From positions 29,844,770 to 29,908,769 of the forward strand of contig OZ020484.1 in NCBI GenBank assembly GCA_963971405.1: a stretch of 64,000 nucleotides of DNA. The letters run 5' to 3'. The position numbers were made by a program, and so were the translations under genes. Of this stretch, positions 19,439-31,649 are shown one piece after another. Each line of letters starts with the position of its first letter. Position 1 is the first letter of the stretch. The DNA is from Psococerastis gibbosa. Taxonomy: Eukaryota; Arthropoda; Insecta; Psocodea; Psocidae. The notes under the pieces were generated by a model that saw nothing but the letters and a program-made list of their open reading frames with translations, made no database searches and was not told the origin of the DNA.

Positions 19439-22400
19439 ATGGTGTCGACAAGAACTAAATATAAATTTAGTGACGGAGAGAAAGTCCTTTGTTATGAGCC
19501 CGACAAAACAAAGGCAAAAGTTCTGTATGATTCTAAGGTAAGCTTACAGCTTTGACTGCTTTTGTTGTTGGATTTATTGATATTTGTTGACACTTATTTG
19601 GTGTCATATTAACGTTTTACCTAAACGCGGAATTTCATAATAATTAACACCTTCGACGGATTGTGTGTCGAATGTGTTAGCCTGCAAGTTTTGTTTTTGG
19701 TTAACTGTTCACCTAAGTTGGCAACTTCTGGGTTGTGCGAAGGCCAAATTTTATTTGCTCCATCTTTTATCGACTGTGAATTTAAACTTAGATTAAGATT
19801 ATACTTAAAAAAAATATTATGCTCCTATATGAAAACTTTGGTAAAGGTCTAGTTAAGCTACCCTTAATAAAATTGTAAAATTTGGTTATGCCTTGTTTAA
19901 TTAATTGAAGAGGAAGTACTGAGGAACCCATTTCTGAAAGAATTAAAGATCGACGAAGCATGGTTATTTACTTACAGCTCATTTTATGCTGAATTTTTGC
20001 ATTGGCGGGCATGGGCACTTATTGCTTCTGAGAAATTTAATGGAAGGGATGTCTGGGGCATACCAACAAATCAATTTTCATCCGAATTGTTTACCTCGGG
20101 GTAGTTTGACTACGCCTTTACCAAAGTTTTAGCATAGGTCATAAGTCATGTATTGGCCATTTTAAAAATGCAATGGTGTTCTCGGCGTCGTTACAACTCT
20201 ATTACGTCAAACAAAAAACACAGAAACATAATACATAAGATATAAACTCAACTGTTGTAGTTGTGGTCAAGAAGTTCAGGCACGGAGTAAGGGCGGTTCG
20301 CACCAAGAAGCCTAATCACGCCCTTCCTAAATTAGGATGGTGTTAGAGTTGGAAGCCTTAGGACTTAGGAGGCTGGGTAGGTGGTTATACAACCTCGCAC
20401 CTAAGTGGAGGGGTGAATTTCCCATCGAGGCTGTACGTTATTGCTCCTGGTTCAAGTCACCCCCACTCCGTGTCTGATGGTGGTGAGTGTCTGCATTAAA
20501 AGCATATTTGTGCAAGTGTCTACGAGTATACGTCAGGGTCTCGAGTATAAACTCTGATGCCAGAGGGAGGATATCGAGTTTCTCGAATAAGGGTCGACAA
20601 GGCACTCGCTGATCCCATGTCCCAATCAGAGCTCTAATGGCACGCTTTTGGACGAAAACCCTATCAGACTCAGTGGCGCTTCCCCATGTTGCTATCCCAT
20701 AACGCATTCTGTAGTCAAAAACAGCGAAATAAACAATTTTTAGTATGTCTTGGCTAACGAGAGACTGCAGTGTGCGCAGGAGGAAGACACAGGAAGATAA
20801 TTTAGTGCATAACTTGTGAATGTGTGGTCGCCAGGTCAGCATATGATCAATATTGAGGCCCAGAAAAGACACGGTAAGAGCAGCTGGAAGATCTATCCCA
20901 TCGGAAACCAGGCTAATGGTTTCCTTGTTGAGGTTGGCTAACTGAAATATCATAAATTCTGTCTTTTGTGCGTAAAATACGTAAAAACAGCTTTTAGCCA
21001 ACCTGAAACTGCATTTAAGGTGGAACAACCACGCGTTTGAGCCGTAGGGTTGTCCGGCGCTGGGATCAATATGGATGCATCGTCTGCGTATAGGCTGAGA
21101 TGTAGGTCCCAAGGGGAAGGCAATGTCGTACGTTCGAAATTATTGATGCACGCGAGGAATAGGGTTGGCCCAAGAATACTACCCTGAGGGACGCCTGTAG
21201 GTACAGGACACCAGGTGTCGCCGTCTAACACCTTCTGATCCCGGCCGGTAAGGTAAGATTGAAACCAGTCATTTGCTACCCCTCTCACTCCCTTACTCTC
21301 TAGGGTGAGTAGAAGCTTATCGTGATTCAATATGTCAAAAGCACGGGAAAGGTCACAGAATACGCCAAGTGCTACATTTTTATCGTCTAAAATCTTCAGG
21401 ATCTTCAGACTCAACTATCACTAAGGAAGGTAAATTATCCTTTTTACTGTCATCTGTAAGCCCTATTAATTATTGTTGCAGCTTAGAGCCTTAACCTTAC
21501 TTTTTTAGGTATTGGAGGTTATTGACAGAAAAGACAGCAAAGGGCATAGGAAGATCGAGTATTTGATCCATTTCCAAGGTTGGAATTCATCTTGGGACCG
21601 CTGCGTCAGCGAAGAGTATGTTCTAAAGGACACTGAAGAGAATCGTAAATTACAACGGGATCTAGCTGCGCGGTCAAGACTTCACATTGGTGCATATTTA
21701 TATCGTAAAGACCAAAAGAAACGAAAACCCTCCACGCTGTCGGAGAAGGTCTTAGAAGCGAGCAATTCGTGCTCGAGTCAAGAGGCCGGGAGCACGGAAG
21801 ATCATGAGTACATCTCCACGACGGACGATGACAAAGATTCTTCCGGGGAAACTGACAAAAGCGCAGAGCAAAGACTGCCTCTGGAGCTGGGTCCGACTAT
21901 TCAAGAATTACTTGAATTCGACGAGGATATAATCAATTTGGATCAAAAGGTAATCGTTAACATTCAGGAGTCAGGACCTTCTTACATTATCCGAGGGCAC
22001 ATGAATATATAACAATAACATGTAGACAGATAGATAGTGTAACCGTGTATTTCTCAAAAATAGGTACACCACACTAAGTCGCCGTTGGCATTACCAACGC
22101 GGCAAAGCTTATACAATGTGGACGTGGCAGTTGGCATGTGCCGCTGAGCCAGCGGTTTGCCGCAGAAAGTCACTGAAGTGCCGGTCTCCATCAAAGGAAG
22201 CCAGCGAGAGCGGGCGGTGGGGACGTACCAGCCGTTGGCTCCACGCGGCACGCAGGTATATCCTAGTAAATCCACCTCGTATGACATTTTGCGGCTGAAT
22301 GCCAACGCTCGGTGTGGACGGGAGTCCAACAATCCGATTTGCCGCGTTGGCTTTGCCAACAGCCAACGCGACACCGCTTAAAGTCGGTTGCAGTAAATTA

Positions 22401-25400
22401 TATAGTTTTTTGTCCAATGAGTGATTTCGCGTTTGTACACCGAAAGTGGATATGCTGGATTGCCAGTGCTAAAATGTATAAAGGGTAAAACAAGTCTATG
22501 GGAATCGGGCATTTTTGTACAAACACACATTCATATACTGTAAAAAAAAACCGAAGAACAAAGTTAATAAAAGGCGATGTTTGTCGATCATGGCTGAGGA
22601 TAAGTTAATTCTGGTGACATTACTAACATCGGTTAAAATATTTCTGTTTTATTTAGGATCAATTGGATTCAGTGCCTATAATTTATTTAAGAATGTGTTG
22701 TTTATCTTTTGCAGCTGGTCAAGCTCCCAGCTTCACCAAACGTAGTCCAGATTCTTGAGGACTACGTCAGATATTTCTGCTGTAGCGTATTACAGCGGGA
22801 AGACGGTCCAAGAGCGCCTCGCAGCAGAAACCATCTGAAACAAGAATGCCCTCCAGAGAAGAGGGTAGAGCTGGACTGGGTTTGTTCCAGAGTCAATCTT
22901 TGCAAGGAAATGGTCGATGGACTGCGTGTTTGCTTTGATAACTATTTACGTATTAAGCTACTTTATCAGTCGGAGATACAGCAATATGAAGAGGTAATGA
23001 ATGTCGGAATAGACATTTCAACTGCATATTTTTTTTGTCAATTTAGTCGAATGAAGAGAAAATCGGACACCCCACTGTACGTTTTTTGCACAAAGCCAAT
23101 AATAAAATATCGATCGTTGAGCCATAATTATTGAGATATGATAAAATAGAAGAAATGTTTATATGTTTACACTGATATGTAGTGTGTGGCCGCGACTATT
23201 TGGCCACAGCTTTGTAATGGACCTAGCCTCACATTTTTTCGCGCATTCAAAAACTGGCCATACGGTGTTAGTGCATTACTATGTAGGCATCAAAATGTAA
23301 AGGAGCATTTCTTCTACTTTTCGGCACCCCATTTATGGCTCTATGGTCGAAGTTTCAATACAAATTCTACTTTGTACAAAAACGGGTTTGTTCTTAATAT
23401 GAATTGAATCATAAATAGTCAATTTGAATTTAACCTAGTAGACAAAAAATTAATTGATTGAGTTGAAAAATGAATTTAGCCTAATACCTTCACTCGCGTT
23501 ATATTAGGCAAGTGATGTCTAATTCAAAATATAAGATAAAATTATAAGGAGTCTCGCGTCTGATTTATGAAGGAAAATAAACTGGTTTTAAACCCCTAAA
23601 AAGCTAGTTCACGGTTAACGGCACGATTGTTTCTTAAATTTTGAAAAGATAATTGCTTTGTTGCAGTTTCGTTCTGGATTGATGTTTTATTTTTCTCCAA
23701 TTAAAACTGAAGTCGTTGTAAAAGAAGAAAATTGTCCCACTGCCGAAGACTCAATTCAAGGTAATTTTTTTTTTCCAAGTGAAAAGTGATTAATGATACC
23801 AAGTTCAGGGAACTTCATGTTGTAGGCATGTCTGGAGACTGCAATGGCTCGGACACGTGAAGCGAATGGATAATAACAGGTGCGAGAGAAAATGGCAGAA
23901 GAAATAGGGACAGGGACTGGTGGAAGTTAACGTATCACGCTTGGGTATTATTATGATTATTGATAAGGATCATGTCCAGAAGGTCCCCCAGCTATAAGAC
24001 GGTCCACCGCTGCTGCTGTAGAACGAACCAAACAAATGTCCGATCCGAAACATGTCATGTACGACAAAGGACCCGCACCCAAACGTCTCACATCCAGGAA
24101 AAACTTTCTGCAATCAGTGAAGCCCATAACAACGACAGCACAAGCGTCTAGAATCAATGCATGGAAGCGGTTCCACCCCCAAGTGATTGAGCCAAAAGAA
24201 GAACTGATGGCGGGCCACAATCTTCCATACCCAATCTGGCGCACCCTCAACCGACTAAGAACTGGTGGTCCTCTCTGCAAAATCACCGCTGCCAGATGGG
24301 GCTTCATCGCTGAAAACGACACGGCATGCGAATGCGGAGAGATCCAAGACGCGGCACACATGCTGGTGTGCCGACAGCTGCCTTCACCTTGCACAGCTGC
24401 TGACCTAGCAGAAGCTAACAACAAGGCCATCCAGGCCGCTACCTACTGGGCAACCCATAAAACGTGTTCCTCCTGGACACGTTAAGTAAGTATGTCTTGA
24501 AGCGAGATAAAACCCATCTCCTGAACAGGAATGACGAGAATACTGTCCAGGGAAAAAGCTAAGGGGAGACTAACCATCCAGAGCCAAGTTTAAGTGGACG
24601 TGTCAGAAGTGTCACTCGCTCATCATGATGCCCTTGAGAGAAAAGAGGGATGTGGAACCGTAGGTTACAAGGAAAGGAAAAGTAGGAGTTTTAAATTTTT
24701 TATTTTGATGGCGCGTGGGCGTCTTAAATTAATAACGATTCTGATTTTTGTTCCAGGGGGAATGCTGATGCTCGGCATCAATGATATTGCGGACACAGAA
24801 CGCAGGCGCAGTTTGCGTAGTCATAAGGACTCTACTACTGTGGAACCTAGTGTTACTGCTAATCCGGGCGCCAATGGAATCAGCAAAATACTGAGGACAA
24901 GTATGTCTTGTTGATGTACAATATTATGTAGATATTAAGGTGATTTCATCTACCAATTGAGATGGTGACCAATGTTCGACAGAAAATTTCTTGATAACTT
25001 TTCATGTCATGACCCCCTAGCCTATAACCACCCCCTTCAAAATGTTATATAGATTTTTGGAAACACTGTAAATTCGGCAGGTATTATCCGATTTTGATGA
25101 AACTGGGCACAAAATGTTTCGTATAAATGTCATGATCAAGTTTGTTAACCAAAACCAGCTAGATCCGCGATTTTGATTGAAGATGGCGGCCGATCGGAAA
25201 CTAAAAATCCTTTTGCCAGTTAATTATAGTCGCAGATGGATGTAATAAGATGTGACAACGTCTGTATTTCTATCTTCGGTAATGGTAATTAACCCTTTTT
25301 ACGACAAAGATATTGGCCAGTCGAAATGAAAACAATGTGATACTTACACAAAAGTTCATAATTGTCTACATAGCGTTTTAAAAGGGACAATGTGTGAATT

Positions 25401-28400
25401 GAGTTTCAGTGTACTTTAATAGTACAATATGCTATCATTTATAAGGGATGGTGAAACCGAAGCGGGGTTGGTGCTTTCATGAAATTTCCCTACACCGAAA
25501 GGGATTTTTTATATTCTTCACGGACATTAACTATAGCATATTATGCAGCCTTCCATGTTTTCCACCATAATCTACTCTACTTAGCTTGTGAATTCCGATT
25601 GGAATTTGAGTACATTTGCGTATATAGCTTAAAAAATACAAGTCCCAGTATTTCTCTTTTCAACTCTTTTCAATTGAACAAGTGTCATTTTTTTTCTTTG
25701 TCAGGTACAGCCTCCCATCCTGCGTTGCTAAACCACTGTTCCGCACTGAGCACGAGTTCGACATCATCCTACTACGCACAACTGGCCGCCCAAGGTTTGC
25801 TCGTGCCCGAAGCAGGATACCTGGGTGCCGAAGTGGCCAAACTAATGAAACTAACTAGGGTCTGGGGGCTGATCCCGGATTCCTACGCCAATCAGCAACC
25901 TCAGCCTCCGTGCGTTTTTTATGGAGGCATTCATCTGGCGCGATTATGTGGTATGTATATACAGTGTATCCTTTCTGCCGGTTGTACATGCAAATTATCT
26001 GCAGCCCTATTATGACGATTTAGGATTAACGTAAGACAGGGGTTTATTTTTTAATACCGCAATAGTAAGGTGTCACGTGATGGTGTTTAAATAAACGCGG
26101 GAAATTCAAAATAATAAATTATTGGAAAGCAAGAGAATGGTTGCATTGTTTTATAATTGAAGGAGATACCAATAAACATTAAAATTTACAGGCAGAATTT
26201 GAAATATAATAAGAATTTTAATTAATTTCTCTATATCTAAGGGAGAAAAAATTGAAAATTCACCCAAAATTAAGCAGAGGTTTAATTTATCAATTGAACA
26301 ACCCCAGTATTATGTTAATCCCATATCGCCGTAATAGGGCTGCAGAAGTGGTAAAAAAAGTATCCATTTAAAATCAAGATTTGGCCATTAATATTACTTA
26401 TCGAATGAGATGAATTAAAAACTGTATTATTTTTTTCAGCTCAGCTACCCACATTGCTGTATGAAGCTAATCTACCTGAAAATGAAGGCGATTCAAGGTT
26501 TATCCCCGAACGGAAATTACTGCTACTTCTTGACTATTTGCAATCGTTTTTCACGTAAGTTATTATTATATATTTAAAATAAATAAATAAGGAATTTTTT
26601 GTTGTTCTATTACTAAGCCAACCTAGCGGAGTTAGGGCTATAAAGCCCTCTCTTACACTCAACTAGGAAGGCCCGGGACCGCCTACTTCACATGCCCTCC
26701 GAAGCATGGCCAGAAAATGTAGGTAATGTGGGACTGGAACCAACAACCTTTCGGGTGAAAATCAGGGTCCGTACCACTAATCTACATGTTTACTGTTAAC
26801 TGTGGTGTTTTAGAATAATACAATATGCAAATGGCAAAGCCGTTGCGTTGGCATTGCTTGTGGAAACACTAAGCGCTTACTAGAAATAGCTATCCCGGGG
26901 CTGCAGACCTTTATCAATATGGCGGCTAGTGTGGCCTGGAACAAGAGTAGTAACAAGCACGCAATTTCGCTGGGTGATTAGCCTGTACATGCTAAGTATA
27001 GAGTTTTGACCGGGTCCAGGTATCCATTCTGCTATGCTGCAATGTTTAAGACTTGAATATTTTTTACATTGGTACTTATCTCTGGTAGTTGGTTTATGAC
27101 TATCTGGAGCCCCGTAAGGAATATTATATCTCCCGCCGGTCCAGTTAATACATTCCTATGAAAATATCGGCTTGCCGCAACCGAGCGATTTGAACGCTGA
27201 TTTCGACAATATCTAATGGTCTCACAGACCTTCTGCATGTTAGAGTTTGCCTAAACCTGTCAGAAAGCAAACACTTGCCTGTCTAATGGGAGTTAGCCAT
27301 TGTGTAGGACGGTTGTTGAGTGGCTTCGTAATGGGAAGGCAAGTCTGGACCATAGCGAACAAAAGTTGACTTAATTCAGTTACCTGAGATAAGAAAAGTG
27401 TAACCTGAAATGGGTAAAATTCCCGCAAAATTTTTATTAGTAATACAAGTAATACTAATAATACTCAACATCCGCAAAACTAACTCCATCATAAAAAAAT
27501 AATGTAACTGACAGCAAATCCCTCCACAATGTCGTTATTAACATAAAGACTTACAAGAGCTACATGATGAAGCAGTAGAATCCGGGATGATAGAGCGTGA
27601 AAGCGTACCTCCGAATGTTTCGTCAATATCTGCGGTTCACATCTTCAGTAGCACTGCCCGAGATGCAATCTTTGAAGTCTACGCAGCGCCACTGAAGATA
27701 TTGACCGCAGATGTTGACGAGGCGCTTACAAGCACGCTTTCAGATCGACCACGGTTATCATCCCAGTTTTTTCTGCTTTATCAAACATAAAGACTGTCAC
27801 TGCAGGAATTATGAGAATTATGTAGATTTGGACAGATAGGCTGTGGTCTAAAGATTAATGGTAAACTCGTCATTAGCTTACATGTAACTACTAGTTATTT
27901 CATGTATTTTGTTGCACCTAACTTACCGCCAAAGTTTCTTTGTCCTTGGCTATTAACTTACGAACATCTGCTATTATATCTCTATATATTAATATTATAT
28001 ATTATATAGTCCACCTCATGCTACATGTTTCATTTTGTGGTCTTTTTTATTAATTTTTTAAATTAAATAAAAATAAAAAGCAAAACTCAAAAGCAAATTA
28101 AACAATAAATGTGGCCGTTTTCGATACCCCAAGTGCAGTTACCCAACCTACGGGTTAGGTAAAGTGGAAATGTTAGGGAAACAGGTTTCCTTATGGCATC
28201 TTTTTTCTAATAGAAGAACTGGAGTTCTATTCTTCCATCTTACCTCAGTTTTCTACTTTCCCTTAGGGTAAACCCAACACAGTCAATTCCCCTATAGGAG
28301 AGGTGGGACATTTGAGGGTGGCAAAAATATTTTATGTTTTTACAATGGCTGGTCATAGAGTGGCCTCAGAAATTCAAATATACATTTTTGGCGGGAAGCG

Positions 28401-28559
28401 AATGTCCCATCTTTCCTATATAGAACTCTAAGTAAAAGCATCATTGCGTCTCGCATAAGTTGTAGCTTAGAACATTTTGTAATAAATTTGTTCTCTTGCA
28501 GGTATATGGAGTCTAAACAGGAATGGTTCAGTCAAAATAACTACATTTCAGTGCAGTAG
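19439..28559 (+). CDS. MSL3: MSL3 homologue, complete, eight exons
   Basis: Subunit of the male-specific-lethal histone H4K16 acetyltransferase complex; it reads methylated nucleosomes and acts in the nucleus. Exons: 19439-19537, 21509-21949, 22715-22993, 23667-23760, 24757-24900, 25705-25950, 26440-26554, 28502-28559. All borders are GT-AG, phases agree, and total length is 1476 nt (491 residues plus stop; family members are about 500). The start [20 protein letters not shown] matches the family. A chromo barrel occupies about residues 8-90, with aromatic-cage candidates Y30, F55, W58 and W62 (HFQGWNSSW). An acidic/serine linker follows (about 105-175). The MRG domain begins at about 181 ([19 protein letters not shown]) and resumes after a long insert at about 385 ([20 protein letters not shown]) to the end. 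MRG15 is the alternative paralogue, but the split MRG domain favours MSL3. Confidence 0.95.
20438..21414 (-). mobile_element. LINE fragment (Jockey/CR1-like RT) in MSL3 intron 1
   Basis: Minus strand encodes [40 protein letters not shown] and [13 protein letters not shown] (catalytic YADD) in one frame, then continues in another frame with [16 protein letters not shown] and [20 protein letters not shown]. One frameshift falls near 21.0 kb. The 5' part is missing and the copy stops about 95 bases before MSL3 exon 2. It is antisense to the host gene. Confidence 0.85.
22070..22385. mobile_element. Foldback element in MSL3 intron 2
   Basis: Inverted ends: GCCGTTGGCATTACCAACGC near 22081 and GCGTTGGCTTTGCCAAC near 22343. 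Each end is itself a small hairpin (GTTGGC...GCCAAC). The interior includes overlapping open frames on both strands that match nothing known; they are by-products of the inverted structure. Confidence 0.6.
23960..24490 (+). mobile_element. LINE 3' fragment in MSL3 intron 4
   Basis: An open frame carries [20 protein letters not shown], then a Cys-rich end [16 protein letters not shown], a zinc-type motif at the C-terminus of Jockey-like RT ORFs, then [11 protein letters not shown] as in the copy at 4470-5312. The last residues of both copies are near-identical, so they belong to the same family. Confidence 0.7.
24935..25490. repeat. Dispersed repeat R-B, copy 1 (MSL3 intron 5)
   Basis: The beginning (CATCTACC, ATTGAGA, then TTTCATGTCATGACCCCCT) and end (GGTGCTTTCATGAAATTTCCC) match the start and end of 31238-31430, which lacks the middle. 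Type unknown; no coding capacity. Confidence 0.6.
26577..26790 (-). mobile_element. tRNA-derived SINE (MSL3 intron 7)
   Basis: On the minus strand a box A-like stretch (TAGATTAGTGGTACGG) is followed by box B-like GGTTGGTTCCAGTCCC, then a body ending in TTGGCTTAGTAATAGAAC. Partial copies are at 10879-11021, 48400-48505 and 53240-53350. It inserted just downstream of the exon 7 donor without disturbing it. Confidence 0.8.
27565..27790. mobile_element. Solo Penelope-like terminal repeat, inverted pair
   Basis: Left minus-strand and right plus-strand copies of the terminal repeat face each other. Both ribozyme-like cores are decayed: the right one has CTGAAGA (27691-27697) followed by TATTGACC and CGAGG in place of the GAAA region. 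It lies in MSL3 intron 7. Confidence 0.7.
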
Positions 28560-30250
28560 CTGTGTCAATGACTATTTTCTGTTCCCCCATAAGGTAGGAT
28601 TCATTTTGCACATTTATTTTCTCTCCGATGCGTTTTTATTTATTTAGGAACCAAGATGGCTAGTAGATATGTCGTCAAATCCCCCTACATTTCTCCAAGA
28701 TGATTTCATTCATTATCCGTTTGTATATACAGTGCGAAACTGCTTTCTTATGTTTCTAGTGTTTATAAATAATTTTAACGTTTCTGCCTTGCTTACCATA
28801 CCGTATGGTACACTAAATTTTTATTGAGCAACTTAAAAAACACAGATCGGGTGAGGCTGTTATAAGTATCTCATGGTTGTAAATTTATGTGGATTGAATT
28901 GAATTGGAAGCTCTACAGGTTTCGTGGATTATTTTGTAGCAGAAACGACGTCATGCTTGTTAAAATAGAGGCAGAGATTTGCAATTGTTCTTTTAACTAA
29001 GGATGCCCGGGTATTATGACGATATTAATTAATCCCTTGTTCCAAAACCGCACAAATCTCAAATGGTCATGAAAATGTCGATAAAATACATTTTTTTTTT
29101 TAACTGGCTATTTACCACAATAATTGTGTATACAATTTACCATAATTATTATGCAAATAGATCTGTTAAATGCACTTCATCGTTTTTTTCTATAGTAATA
29201 TTATTTATTTCTGGTGCGAAATTGAAAATTTATAGCGGAAGCTAATAGTTTGTATGAAATTTTCATAAGGCCAGTTTCATTTTGTGTCGCGTTTTTTGCG
29301 CAATTACTTAATTTAGCCAAAATAACCCACGTCCCCTTATTAATATTAATATTATATTAATATTTGGAAAACTCTGCCTTAAGAATGCGCATTCAAAACC
29401 GATTATGCAGTATAACAGTATAACTGAAGTAATACCTTTACTGAATGTTTGAATAAAAAGATTGACATAATAAGGCACATATCAGTCGGAGCATGGGATA
29501 ATTGTGAGTGTAATGCTTGTAGAACAACAGGCCGAAAAATGCCTAGTAGGTATTTTTCTCCTCATATGCACAGACAGAGCAGAGTTTCAGACACAATTCG
29601 TCAATCAGGCATTCACACATGGTTATTTGGAATAGTAAACAATTGCACAGATGCACAGTTCACTGTTTAATAAAAAAAAAAACTAAAACCAATTAATTAA
29701 TTGTTAATAACAACTGCTGATAACGCAGTCATACGCCCTCAAAGAAACACCTGTCGTGCTTATGCGGTTAAAGATATTGTGGATAATAAAATCGTGCCAA
29801 GCGTATCAAGCGTGACGATATTCTTAATTTTCTTAGACTGCGTTGATACAACATGCTCAAAATTATAAAAAGGAAAACATGGAAAAATAAATTGAAACGG
29901 GATTCGAACCAGAGTCCCCACTGACCACTGCAACCAAACCCATTTTCCATGCCTTCCTTTCTCCAATTCTCCTGCCTGTAGAGGCTTTCTACTTTCGTAC
30001 AAAGTTAAATGGATACTCTATACTGTTGGTTCAAACGCACAATGAATATTCCTGTTATGCTTCACCAAATCCCAGCACCATAGCCTGCCAATCGAAATAT
30101 ACAGACTGGCAACCCCTATGCTCATCATAGGATGCAATATTTTAGAGCTAAGCGACTATTTTCAAAAAAATCACAGGATCGGAGTTACAAATATTTGGGT
30201 CCAGTTTCCAGGCGTCGAATTTGGTGATAAACTTCCTCCCCGTAGAGGCG
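28560..30250. other. MSL3 3' flank, no gene recognised
   Basis: AT-rich sequence. The nearest clear AATAAA after the MSL3 stop is at 29452-29457, about 900 bases downstream; a variant signal closer in is equally possible. A 73-codon open frame at 29449-29670 matches nothing I recognise. Confidence 0.35.
29790..30005 (-). mobile_element. tRNA-like SINE, second type
   Basis: On the minus strand a consensus box B (GGTTCGAATCCC, 29894-29905 region) lies after a box A-like TGGTCAGTGGGGA. There is no acceptor stem or anticodon arm, so it is not a tRNA gene. The body runs left into AT-rich sequence. Confidence 0.6.
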
Positions 30251-30269
30251 AACAATGTAACTGCAAATG

Positions 30270-30465
30270 CTTTCACGGCCAGAGTCGAATGAAGAACCAT
30301 TAGAATCCGGGCTGATGGGCCGTGGTCGAAATGAAGCTACGGAGCCACCGAGGCACAACCTTCGAAGTCTACGCAGCGCCACTGAAGATGTCGACCGCAG
30401 ATGTTGACGAAACGTTTGAAAGTTTGCTTTCATTTCGACCACGGCCCATCATTCTACTGGTTATT
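30270..30465. mobile_element. Solo Penelope-like terminal repeat
   Basis: The left end carries GGCCAGAGTCGAATGAAGAA and GAATCCGGGCTGATGGGCC, and the right part carries the ORF tail, the ribozyme-like core and CGACCACGGCCCATC. The left arm is shortened so only one core remains. Confidence 0.75.
30379..30419 (+). ncRNA. Hammerhead-ribozyme-like core, Penelope-family
   Basis: CCA, CTGAAGA (30382-30388), stem II GTCGAC/GTTGAC with a 7-base loop, GAAA, ACGT, T, then TGA in place of TGG, so stem I has only one or two pairs. The catalytic core bases are all present. Confidence 0.6.
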
Positions 30466-30689
30466 CAATCGCACTATATTAATTTATTGAGCAACCTCTT
30501 AAAGTACTCTAAATTATAATACAAATGAAATGGTGTGAGTGTTTTAGATACCGTACCGTACTTAATACACGCCGACTGAAGGTACTCATTAGGACTTTTT
30601 CACTCGGCTTTTACAGTCACTGAGGTTTGACATCTTACGCCAAACCCCAATATGTGAAGTGGCCATGAACTTCCACGCTGTGTGTATTA

Positions 30690-30960
30690 GTCCTGCATAC
30701 ACCCCAGTAATAGTAATAGTATGGTTGGACACAGTCCCAGGCCGCGGTGTGGGCCCATAGGACAGTGGACCTCCTGATTATAGTGGATTCCGAACCACTT
30801 GGGAAACACAGTGAAGTCACACGATTAGTTCGGAGGTGACCAGGACAAGTCCTACCATGTTTCCCTACCGGCACTGTGCACACGACCAAGTTATCTGCAT
30901 CTTTGAACCTGCTCTGGTCCGCTGGATTGAACTTGGTACGGCGGCCGGCTATATACACCC
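30690..30960. repeat. Dispersed repeat R-A, copy 2
   Basis: Same orientation as 2640-2925, with the shared blocks TGGATTCCGAACCACTTGGG and CCCTACCGGCACTGTGCACA. This copy extends further right, with a CGGCCGGCTAT end after an extra roughly 30 bases. Confidence 0.7.
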
Positions 30961-31237
30961 CAGTAGACCCCCATTATAAATTTCGCAATCAGCACTGTCC
31001 TTACCCCTATTTATTCAGATGGACCATAGGTAGTTCCTCAATTATGATAGTCAGCACCTGTTCACTCGGGTTTGACATGGTAAGATGACATATTGGGACA
31101 AGACAAGGCGGGCCTTATGGAAAAGGATTCTAAAATAATACAGAAACATAAATGTAATAAGAAGTATACAATAATGGATAGTGGAATACAGCAAGAAAGA
31201 AATTCACTGTTAATATTTATGACTACTGCATTTTAGG

Positions 31238-31430
31238 GAGATTCATCTACCTATTGAGACAGCGACCCATGTTTACTTCCGGAAAATTTCTCCGTAACTT
31301 TTGATTTCATGACCCCCTCAGCCTAAAACCACCCCCGTTAATAGTGCAATGTTTTAGAATTTACTAGGGAAGGAGAAACCACCGCCCCGCGAATCCAAGC
31401 TTCAGTGCTTTTATGAAATCTCCCTACTCC
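31238..31430. repeat. Dispersed repeat R-B, copy 2 (internally shortened)
   Basis: Begins with GATTCATCTACC, contains TTTCATGACCCCCT and CCACCCCCGTTAATAG, and ends near GTGCTTTTATGAAATCTCCC, as in 24935-25490, but the roughly 350-base middle is absent. Confidence 0.6.
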
Positions 31431-31530
31431 TGATCGGTCAGAGCCAAATGGGATAATAAAAGGCTTAAACTACTGGGGTTTCCATTCCTAATTTAATGCA
31501 TTAAGGCCACAAGTGGACATTGCTTATTTA

Positions 31531-31649
31531 GGCGCTTATTCCACCGACGTCAATAGTCAAAATATTGCTGATATTGACGTGGTAGCAGACATTTGTACAC
31601 TGTCTTTAATGTCTGCTACCACGACAAACATGTCGGTGGAATAAGCGCC
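31531..31649. mobile_element. Foldback MITE, family M1 copy 2
   Basis: Ends GGCGCTTATTCCACCGACGT and its complement; inner GACGTGGTAGCAGACATT as in the copies at 368-505 and 48243-48383. Flanked by TTA and TAA. Confidence 0.8.

Noticed and set aside
22054..22417. Several overlapping open frames on both strands in MSL3 intron 2
   Set aside because: They follow from the GC-rich foldback structure; mutually overlapping and without recognisable domains.
29449..29670. 73-codon frame downstream of MSL3
   Set aside because: No splice context, no family resemblance, isolated in AT-rich DNA.
29880..30000. Possible tRNA gene (box B match)
   Set aside because: No acceptor stem, D-arm or anticodon arm can be drawn; treated as a SINE.
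30310..30350. Second hammerhead-like string CTGATGG...GAAA at the outer end of Penelope-like terminal repeats
   Set aside because: A9 is G, stem II cannot form four good pairs with a workable loop, and copies differ freely here.
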